Below are positions 43,958 to 50,201 of a stretch of DNA of 50,201 nucleotides, one piece after another. How positions within the stretch are numbered: position 1 is the stretch's first letter; every line of letters starts with the position of its first letter. The notes under the pieces are model-generated. The model saw nothing but the letters and a program-made list of their open reading frames with translations, was not told the DNA's origin and searched no databases. A program made the translations under genes and the position numbers. Origin of the DNA: an uncultured Coriobacteriaceae bacterium. Its GTDB lineage: Bacteria; Actinomycetota; Coriobacteriia; Coriobacteriales; Atopobiaceae. Where the stretch lies: the NCBI GenBank assembly GCA_902786015.1, contig CADAAU010000021.1, positions 1 to 50,201 on the forward strand, read 5' to 3'.

Positions 43958-44584
43958 ATGTCACAGATCGAAGTCAAGAACGTCGAGGGGCAGGCTGCTG
44001 GCGTAGCCGAGCTCTCTTCCGACGTGTTTGGCATTGAGCCGAACGTCCCCGTGATGCATCAGGTTGTCGTCGCATTCGATGCCAGCTTGCGTCAGGGCAC
44101 CCACAAGGTAAAGAATCGCCACGAGGTGTCCGGCGGCGGCCGCAAGCCGTATCGCCAGAAGGGCACCGGCCGCGCACGTCAGGGCTCCATTCGTGCAGGC
44201 CAGTGGACGGGCGGCGGCACCATCTTTGGGCCGGTTCCCCGCAGCTACGCAAAGAAGGCAAACAACAAGGTAAAGAAGCTTGCCATGCGCTCTGCGCTCT
44301 CCGGTAAGCTGGCTGACGGCGAGCTTGTTCTGCTCGAGTCGCTCTCCTTCGACGAGCCTTCCACCAAAAAGGCCGCAGTCATCCTCAAGGCACTCGGCCT
44401 CCAGGGCAAGCGCGTTACCCTCGTTCTCGATGACGACGCGTATGTCGAATGGTGCTCGTTCCGCAACATTCCCAAGGTGAGCGTTATTGCGGCATCGGAC
44501 GCCAACACTCGCTACCTGCTCGACAACGCCGCTCTCGTGATGACCGTCGACGTTGCCAAGACTTTTGAGGAGGCGCTGGCATAA
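43958..44584 (+). CDS. rplD: 50S ribosomal protein L4
   Basis: A 208-residue L4. The conserved extended loop lining the exit tunnel is present (GGGRKPYRQKGTGRARQGSI, then QWTGGGTIFGP). L4 also acts as repressor of the S10 operon in some bacteria, which is relevant to the structured leader upstream of rplC. It begins after GGGAGGAAAG, and its stop overlaps the rplW start by one base (TAATG). Confidence 0.97.
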   Translation: MSQIEVKNVEGQAAGVAELSSDVFGIEPNVPVMHQVVVAFDASLRQGTHKVKNRHEVSGGGRKPYRQKGTGRARQGSIRAGQWTGGGTIFGPVPRSYAKKANNKVKKLAMRSALSGKLADGELVLLESLSFDEPSTKKAAVILKALGLQGKRVTLVLDDDAYVEWCSFRNIPKVSVIAASDANTRYLLDNAALVMTVDVAKTFEEALA

Positions 44585-44892
44585 TGAACTCCCCGTACGA
44601 AGTTATCATTCGCCCCGTCGTCACGGAGCGTTCCTTCGACCTCATGGAGCAGGGCAAGTACACCTTTGAGGTGGCCCGCACCGCTCCCAAGGAGGAGATT
44701 CGCAACGCCGTCGAGAAGCTCTTTGGCGTGCATGTCGTCAAGGTCAACACCATCAACGTCAAGCCCAAGAACCGCCGTGTGCGTTATGCCATGGGCAAGA
44801 CTCGTCGTTGGAAGAAGGCCATCGTCACCGTCGCTCCCGGCGAGACGATCGAGATCTTTGCCAACGATGGTGTAGACGTTATCTCTGAGTAA
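44584..44892 (+). CDS. rplW: 50S ribosomal protein L23
   Basis: A 102-residue L23 with the usual start SPYEVIIRPVVTERSFDLME and the conserved VNTINVKPKNRRVRYAMGKT. It sits at the tunnel exit and docks signal recognition particle and trigger factor. Its ATG overlaps the rplD stop. An unusually long 153-bp spacer follows before rplB. Confidence 0.97.
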   Translation: MNSPYEVIIRPVVTERSFDLMEQGKYTFEVARTAPKEEIRNAVEKLFGVHVVKVNTINVKPKNRRVRYAMGKTRRWKKAIVTVAPGETIEIFANDGVDVISE

Positions 44893-45045
44893 GGCAAGGG
44901 GCGCTCGGCCCATCCGGGACGGGCGCAAGTTTGCCGCGCGATAAAGGATACGCGCGGTACCGTGGTACATCCGGTGTCATTCCGCCGAGGCGCAAGCCTC
45001 AGTCCCTAGGCGGGATGGCCAACGGAAGAAGAAAGGGAATTAGTA
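44893..45045 (+). promoter_or_regulatory. Structured 153-bp spacer between rplW and rplB
   Basis: Other spacers in this cluster are at most about 30 bp. Here CCGCGCG (44934-44940) can pair with CGCGCGG (44951-44957), and CCGCC (44982-44986) with GGCGG (45009-45013) enclosing a GAGGC-GCAA-GCCTC hairpin with a GNRA tetraloop (44987-45000). Candidate internal r-protein leader or processing site; no open reading frame of note. Confidence 0.4.
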
Positions 45046-45882
<837 letters not shown>

Positions 45883-45912
45883 TCGGTTCACGAGTAGTAG
45901 GAGTAAGCAAGT

Positions 45913-46173
45913 ATGAGCAGAAGTCTCAAAAAGGGCCCGTTTGTGGAGACTCGCCTCCTCATGCGCGTGGCCGCGCAAAACGAGGCAGGCACCAAGGAGG
46001 TCATCAAGACCTGGTCTCGTGCTTCCACCATCTTCCCCGAGATGGTTGGTCACACGATCGCCGTACACGATGGCCGCAAGCACGTGCCCGTGTACATTAC
46101 GGAGTCCATGGTCGGCCATAAGCTGGGCGAGTTCGCCCCCACACGCACGTTCCGTGGCCACAAGGTCAAGTAG
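45913..46173 (+). CDS. rpsS: 30S ribosomal protein S19
   Basis: An 86-residue S19 with the typical [11 protein letters not shown] start and the conserved [20 protein letters not shown]. Binds 16S rRNA in the head of the small subunit with S13. The C-terminal [13 protein letters not shown] is the normal family ending, so the gene is complete. rplV follows after 14 bp. Confidence 0.97.
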   Translation: MSRSLKKGPFVETRLLMRVAAQNEAGTKEVIKTWSRASTIFPEMVGHTIAVHDGRKHVPVYITESMVGHKLGEFAPTRTFRGHKVK

Positions 46174-46187
46174 GGGGTAGGTAATTC

Positions 46188-46550
46188 ATGGCAGAGAACA
46201 CCAACGTCAACGAGGCGCGCGCAACCGCCAAGTACGTGCGCGTTGCCCCGCGTAAGGCCCGCCTCGTGGTGGACCAAATCCGCAACAAGTCCGTCGACAA
46301 GGCACTTGAGCTGCTGCAGTTCAACAACCGCGCCGCCGCAGTGCCCGTGGCAAAGGTCGTCAACTCGGCCGTCGCCAACGCCGAGAACAACCACGGCATG
46401 CGTGGTGCCGACCTCGTGATCGCCCGCGCCTACGTGGACGAGGGCCCCACCATCAAGCGCTTTAGGCCCCGCGCAAAGGGCTCAGCTTCGCGCATCAACA
46501 AGCGCACGAGCCACATCACCGTCGTAGTTGCTCCCCGGAAGGAGGCGTAA
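46188..46550 (+). CDS. rplV: 50S ribosomal protein L22
   Basis: A 120-residue L22 with [21 protein letters not shown] at the N-terminus and the tunnel hairpin near [20 protein letters not shown], followed by [14 protein letters not shown]. The loop near 85-100 is where macrolide-resistance changes occur in other species; it looks ordinary here. rpsC begins 5 bp later. Confidence 0.97.
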   Translation: MAENTNVNEARATAKYVRVAPRKARLVVDQIRNKSVDKALELLQFNNRAAAVPVAKVVNSAVANAENNHGMRGADLVIARAYVDEGPTIKRFRPRAKGSASRINKRTSHITVVVAPRKEA

Positions 46551-46555
46551 GGTAA

Positions 46556-47263
46556 ATGGGTCAAAAGGTACACCCCACAGGCTTCCGTCTGGGCACCACT
46601 GAGCAGTGGCGTTCCCGCTGGTATGCGGATAAGGACTATGCACAGACCCTCGGTAACGACCTGGCCATTCGCAAGTTCCTCAAGAAGCGTCTTGAGCGTG
46701 CGGCACTCTCGCGCGTCGACATCGAGCGCGCCGGCGACAAGGTACAGGTAGCCATCTACACCGCTCGTCCTGGCATAGTCATTGGCAAGAAGGGCGCCGA
46801 GATCGACAACCTTCGTGCTGAGCTCGAGAAGGTCGCCGGCGTAGGCAAGGGCAACATCAAGGTTGACGTCATCGAGGTCAAGCGCCCCGAGCTCGACGCA
46901 AACCTCGTTGCTCAGTCCATCGCCGAGCAGCTCGAGGGCCGCGTTGCCTTCCGTCGCGCCATGCGCAAAGCGGTTCAGTCCGCCCGCAAGGCAGGCGCAA
47001 AGGGCATCCGTATTCAGTGCTCCGGCCGCCTGAACGGTGCCGAGATGGGTCGCCGTGAGTGGTACCGCGAGGGCCGCGTGCCCCTGCACACGCTGCGTGC
47101 CGTCATCGGCTACGGTGAGGCCACGGCCAGCACCACGATGGGCGCCTGCGGCGTCAAGGTTTGGATTTACCTCGGCGAGAAGATGAAGGGCCAGCCTGCG
47201 CCCAACCCGGCGCTCGAGGGTGGCAACCGTCCGCGTCGCCGCAACGATAGGAGGGGTCGCTAA
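46556..47263 (+). CDS. rpsC: 30S ribosomal protein S3
   Basis: A 235-residue S3 starting [17 protein letters not shown]. The KH domain GXXG is visible in [14 protein letters not shown], and the second domain has the conserved [18 protein letters not shown]3 is part of the mRNA entry tunnel with helicase activity. Its stop shares one base with the ATG of rplP (TAATG). Confidence 0.97.
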   Translation: MGQKVHPTGFRLGTTEQWRSRWYADKDYAQTLGNDLAIRKFLKKRLERAALSRVDIERAGDKVQVAIYTARPGIVIGKKGAEIDNLRAELEKVAGVGKGNIKVDVIEVKRPELDANLVAQSIAEQLEGRVAFRRAMRKAVQSARKAGAKGIRIQCSGRLNGAEMGRREWYREGRVPLHTLRAVIGYGEATASTTMGACGVKVWIYLGEKMKGQPAPNPALEGGNRPRRRNDRRGR

Positions 47264-47688
47264 TGCTTGCACCTAAGCGTGTACTTCACCGCAAGGTTCA
47301 GCGCGGTTCCATGAAGGGCAAGGCCAAGGGTAACACCACGCTGCATTTTGGCTCTTATGGCATTCAGGCACTCGAGGCTCACTGGATCACCAATCGCCAG
47401 ATCGAGGCTTCCCGTGTTGCCATCACCCGTAAGATGAGGCGTGGCGGCAAGGTGTGGATCACCATCTTCCCCGACAAGCCCATCACAAAGAAGCCGGCCG
47501 AGACCCGCATGGGTTCTGGTAAGGGCAACCCCGAAGAGTGGGTAGCCGTTGTCAAGCCCGGCCGCATCATGTTCGAGATCGACGGCGTTCCCGAGGACGT
47601 CGCCAAGGAGGCCCTCCGTCTCGCGCAGCACAAGCTCCCGATTCGCACAAAGATCGTGAGCCGCGCCGACCAGGCAGGGGAGGAGTAG
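47263..47688 (+). CDS. rplP: 50S ribosomal protein L16
   Basis: A 141-residue L16. The opening [15 protein letters not shown] and the conserved [23 protein letters not shown] are typical; the latter includes the Arg-rich region near the A site. Slightly longer than the 136-138 residues usual for the family. rpmC follows after 6 bp. Confidence 0.97.
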   Translation: MLAPKRVLHRKVQRGSMKGKAKGNTTLHFGSYGIQALEAHWITNRQIEASRVAITRKMRRGGKVWITIFPDKPITKKPAETRMGSGKGNPEEWVAVVKPGRIMFEIDGVPEDVAKEALRLAQHKLPIRTKIVSRADQAGEE

Positions 47689-47694
47689 GCAAGT

Positions 47695-47901
47695 ATGAAG
47701 TACAAGGATATTCAGGCGCTCAGCGACGCCGAGCTCGCGGCAAAGCTCGAGGAGGGTCGCGCGGAGCTATTTAACCTGCGCTTCCAGATGGCCACGAGCC
47801 AGCTCGATAACACCGCCCGCGTCAAGCTCGTCAAGCGTGACATCGCCCGCGTCCAAACCGAGATTCGTGCTCGCGAGATCGCGGCCGAAGCGCAAAAGTA
47901 G
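47695..47901 (+). CDS. rpmC: 50S ribosomal protein L29
   Basis: A 68-residue two-helix L29, with [25 protein letters not shown] and the conserved [20 protein letters not shown]. It lies beside L23 at the tunnel exit. AGGGGAGGAG precedes the ATG. Confidence 0.96.
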   Translation: MKYKDIQALSDAELAAKLEEGRAELFNLRFQMATSQLDNTARVKLVKRDIARVQTEIRAREIAAEAQK

Positions 47902-47920
47902 ATAGCAGGTGAGAGGCAAT

Positions 47921-48187
47921 ATGGCAGAGACAACTGCAAGGAATGCGCGCAAGATGCGCACCGGCATCGTGGTATCGCGCTCCGGCGACAAGACTGTTAC
48001 CGTAAAGATCGACTACCGCAAGCACCATCCCAAGTATGGCAAGATGATGACCATCTCCAAGAAGCTGCACGTTCACGACGAGAACAATGAGTGCGGTGTA
48101 GGCGATACCGTTCGCGTTATGGAGACGCGTCCTCTCTCCAAAACCAAGCGCTGGCGCTTGGCCGAGATCGTCGAGCGCGCCAAGTAG
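47921..48187 (+). CDS. rpsQ: 30S ribosomal protein S17
   Basis: An 88-residue S17 with the OB-fold signature [18 protein letters not shown] and the conserved [20 protein letters not shown] start it at 47921, directly before AETTARN, with GGTGAGAGG upstream; an in-frame ATG at 47909 would lie within that site. rplN follows after 18 bp. Confidence 0.96.
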   Translation: MAETTARNARKMRTGIVVSRSGDKTVTVKIDYRKHHPKYGKMMTISKKLHVHDENNECGVGDTVRVMETRPLSKTKRWRLAEIVERAK

Positions 48188-48205
48188 CGGCAGGAGGTAG
48201 AGCAA

Positions 48206-48574
48206 ATGATTCAGATGGAGACAATGCTCAACGTTGCCGACAACAGCGGCGCGCGTCGAGTAAAGTGCATCAAGGTAATTGGTGGGTCCAAGCGCCGTTA
48301 TGCTGGCATTGGTGATGTCATTATCTGCGCAGTTCAGGAGGCCACGCCCAACAGCGCGGTCAAGAAGGGCGACATCGTCCGCTGCGTCATCGTGCGCACC
48401 AAGAAAGAGACCCGCCGCAAGGACGGCAGCTACATCCGCTTCGACCAGAACGCCTGCGTCGTTGTCGACAAAGAGGGCGAGCCCCGTGGTACCCGTATCT
48501 TTGGGCCCGTTGCTCGTGAGCTGCGCGACCGCAAGTACATGAAGATCGTCTCGCTTGCACCCGAGACGTTGTAG
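48206..48574 (+). CDS. rplN: 50S ribosomal protein L14
   Basis: A 122-residue L14 with [18 protein letters not shown] at the N-terminus and the conserved [31 protein letters not shown]. Its five-stranded barrel contacts 16S rRNA in bridge B8. Normal length; AGGAGGTAGAG precedes the ATG. Confidence 0.97.
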   Translation: MIQMETMLNVADNSGARRVKCIKVIGGSKRRYAGIGDVIICAVQEATPNSAVKKGDIVRCVIVRTKKETRRKDGSYIRFDQNACVVVDKEGEPRGTRIFGPVARELRDRKYMKIVSLAPETL

Positions 48575-48589
48575 GGAGGTACGCGATCA

Positions 48590-48907
48590 ATGCCTAAGAT
48601 GAACGTAAGGAAGGGCGATACGGTCCAGGTCCTCTCTGGTAAGGACCGCGGCGCTCGCGGCGAGGTTCTGCGTGCGTATCCCCGTGAGGGCAAGGTAAAG
48701 GTCGAAGGCGTCGCCATTGTAAAGAAGGCCCAGCGTCCGACCCAAGAGAACCAGAACGGTGGCTTCAAGGAGCAGGAGGCAAAGATTGACGTGTCCAACG
48801 TCATGCTCGTTTGCCCCAGCTGCGATAAGGCCACGCGTGTTGGTCATGCAAAGAACGATGAGGGTAAAAAGGTCCGCGTCTGCAAGAAGTGCGGCGCCCA
48901 GTTCTAG
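48590..48907 (+). CDS. rplX: 50S ribosomal protein L24
   Basis: A 105-residue L24. The KOW motif is near the N-terminus ([20 protein letters not shown]). The C-terminal [12 protein letters not shown] and [10 protein letters not shown] make a CxxC...CxxC zinc-ribbon-like end seen in many Gram-positive L24 proteins. It is unexpectedly the last gene of the cluster here: a strong terminator follows within 30 bp where rplE would be expected. Confidence 0.97.
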   Translation: MPKMNVRKGDTVQVLSGKDRGARGEVLRAYPREGKVKVEGVAIVKKAQRPTQENQNGGFKEQEAKIDVSNVMLVCPSCDKATRVGHAKNDEGKKVRVCKKCGAQF

Positions 48908-48931
48908 CCCATCAGAGTTATACATATATAT

Positions 48932-48979
48932 AACCCCGCATTGGTTGGTCGATTGCGACCTCCCAATGCGGGGTTTTCA
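48932..48979. terminator. Terminator closing the ribosomal-protein cluster
   Basis: AACCCCGCATTGG pairs with CCAATGCGGGGTT and encloses GGTCG-ATTG-CGACC, followed by TTCATTT. The stem is symmetrical enough to serve the converging Fic gene too. Confidence 0.88.
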
Positions 48980-48989
48980 TTTAAACAAG

Positions 48990-50042
48990 CTACTCGCGTA
49001 TCCACCGATATTTCGTGCCGCGTCCACCGCCAATCTTTTTGATTTTACCCGCACGCTGCAGGTCGGCTAGGGTACGCTCTACGGTAATTTCCGAAATGTC
49101 GGGGCACTGGGTAAGAATATCTCTTTTGCTCAAGTCTCTTATTGAACGCTCCAGAGCTGCCTCCACGCGTTTGGGCTTAGGTATTTTGTCTGTTACAAGA
49201 CCGCTCACTCGCTCTTCAAACACATCGCATGTATGAGCAATTACCCAAAGAAAATAACTAACAAACGGCAGATAGTCGTTCTCGGAATCAGACCAGCCTG
49301 CAGAGCTCGCCTGTAAAGCCTCATAATACGTTTCTTTGGACTTCTCTATTTCGTGCTCGATGGACACGTATTTTCCAACGAGATATCCATTCTGATACAA
49401 AAGCAACAGAGTTAGCAGTCTGCTCATACGCCCATTACCGTCATTGAAGGGATGTATGCACACAAAATCGAATATAAACAATGCGATAAGAAGGAGTGGA
49501 TCAATATCACCTGCGGCGAGCGCCTGCTTATATGCAATGCATAGTTTCTCTATTGCGTCAGGAGTCACGATGGCGGGAAGTGGTTTAAAGCGCTCACGTC
49601 TCTGGCCGTCCGAATCAATCTCGACAATAGCGTTATCTGAGTCTTTCCATTTGCCGCCAAAGGACATCTTTCCCTGTGCGTATAAGATTTTGTGCAGCTG
49701 AAGTATATAGTTTGGTGTCACGGGAATTGCGTCATAGCTTTCGTGGATGATCGAAAGGACGTCGCGATATCCAGCAAGCTCTTCTTCTGCTCTATTGCGT
49801 GGTGCAACCTTCTCCTGCATTATTTCGGAAAGCCTCTTGTTACTCGTAATGATTCCTTCAATACGGTTTGAAGCATCCGTGCTTTGGATTTTGGCTACAT
49901 AGCATAGAACCGAAAGCTCGTTTGGCCGCTGGTTGATGTAGAGGTCCTGCCGACCCTTGTGCTCGTGGATTTTTGAGACCATATTCATAATAGAAGTAGT
50001 GTAGAGTTCTTTAGGTAACTCAGAGTAGTCGAATGTGCGCAT
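48990..50042 (-). CDS. Fic-family AMP-transferase (class II, self-inhibited)
   Basis: A 350-residue Fic protein. The active-site motif HPFNDGNGRMSR is complete at 197-208 (catalytic H197). The inhibitory helix motif SNRIEG at 58-63 (S/T-x3-E-G/N) lies N-terminal, making it class II with built-in autoinhibition. The C-terminal 65 residues (TQCPDISEITVERTLADLQR, then a GTKYRW wing) are a winged-helix DNA-binding domain, common in stand-alone Fic proteins that may regulate their own promoter. The gene converges on rplX. The target protein is unknown. AAAGGG lies just before the ATG. Confidence 0.92.
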   Translation of the reverse strand: MRTFDYSELPKELYTTSIMNMVSKIHEHKGRQDLYINQRPNELSVLCYVAKIQSTDASNRIEGIITSNKRLSEIMQEKVAPRNRAEEELAGYRDVLSIIHESYDAIPVTPNYILQLHKILYAQGKMSFGGKWKDSDNAIVEIDSDGQRRERFKPLPAIVTPDAIEKLCIAYKQALAAGDIDPLLLIALFIFDFVCIHPFNDGNGRMSRLLTLLLLYQNGYLVGKYVSIEHEIEKSKETYYEALQASSAGWSDSENDYLPFVSYFLWVIAHTCDVFEERVSGLVTDKIPKPKRVEAALERSIRDLSKRDILTQCPDISEITVERTLADLQRAGKIKKIGGGRGTKYRWIRE

Positions 50043-50054
50043 GTCGCCCTTTCT

Positions 50055-50098
50055 GCATCATTACTGACAAATAGCATCATTGAAGCATAATATGATGC
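50055..50098. promoter_or_regulatory. Three GCATCAT motifs upstream of the Fic gene
   Basis: GCATCAT occurs at 50055-50061 and 50074-50080, and inverted (ATGATGC) at 50092-50098, at 19- and 18-bp spacing, within 60 bp of the Fic start. Likely operator for a DNA-binding regulator, perhaps the winged-helix domain of the Fic protein itself. Confidence 0.45.
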
Positions 50099-50138
50099 AA
50101 ATAATACGAACTGTCAAGGCAGAATCATAAGATTCTTT

Positions 50139-50201
50139 GGAACGGGGTTCCCGGGGAGTTTTGTTCCGCGTCGTGGCTAGGCCCACGACGCGGAACAAAA
50201 C
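50139..50201. repeat. Dispersed GGAAC palindromic repeat, cut by the window end
   Basis: GGAACGGGGTTCCCGGGGAG is followed by TTTTGTTCCGCGTCGTGG, a seven-base loop and then the exact complement CCACGACGCGGAACAAAA as far as the window reaches. The missing end is predicted to be the complement of the first 20 bases. It lies upstream of the Fic gene. Confidence 0.85.

Overview
The window looks like the chromosome of an anaerobic, high-GC actinobacterium of the class Coriobacteriia (Olsenella/Atopobium-like). This is inferred from several things together: a flavo-diiron protein, a CoA-dependent 2-oxoacid:ferredoxin oxidoreductase cluster, a veg-ispE pair, Coriobacteria-style lipoproteins and large wall-anchored proteins, and a GC-rich S10 ribosomal-protein cluster. 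Species cannot be fixed from sequence reading alone.

Layout. 1-8.8 kb: a tandem GGTACCAA repeat, a PF06541-type membrane protein, a flavo-diiron protein, a lipoprotein, an EamA transporter, then rph-rdgB-nagB and veg-ispE. 8.96-18.7 kb: a tRNA-Pro(CGG) gene followed by a 9.7-kb island that ends in an exact 47-bp copy of the tRNA 3' half. The island carries one tight six-gene operon: abiEi-abiEii (type IV toxin-antitoxin) followed by jetD-jetA-jetB-jetC (a Wadjet/MksBEFG-type SMC plasmid-defence system). It has no recognisable recombinase. 18.8-31.9 kb: a 1668-residue subtilisin-like surface protease, a two-gene operon (membrane-bound SpoIIE phosphatase/anti-sigma-like kinase plus a ClC channel), a HAD protein, a TRIC-type channel and an M4 metalloprotease lipoprotein. 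32-39.3 kb: a fused TIM-barrel/acyl-CoA synthetase, a MITE-like palindrome, a MinD-like P-loop protein and a four-subunit 2-oxoacid:ferredoxin oxidoreductase. 39.5-43 kb: an amino-acid-permease/PAS/GGDEF fusion. 43.3-48.9 kb: rplC-rplD-rplW-rplB-rpsS-rplV-rpsC-rplP-rpmC-rpsQ-rplN-rplX. 49-50.2 kb: a Fic protein and the start of a third copy of a dispersed palindromic repeat.

The most notable system is the AbiE-Wadjet operon. All six genes overlap or nearly touch. They appear to be read from one leaderless promoter that is covered by an inverted repeat suited to AbiEi binding. This suggests that the AbiEi regulator controls the SMC defence genes as well as its own toxin. The island is bounded like a tRNA-targeted integrative element but carries no integrase, so it would need an integrase supplied in trans or is now fixed.

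Other points of interest are: the S10/spc ribosomal cluster is cut at both ends (no rpsJ before rplC; terminator and Fic gene after rplX); there are two candidate structured r-protein leaders; a dispersed repeat family has GGAAC...GTTCC ends; and there are two unusual enzyme/sensor fusions.
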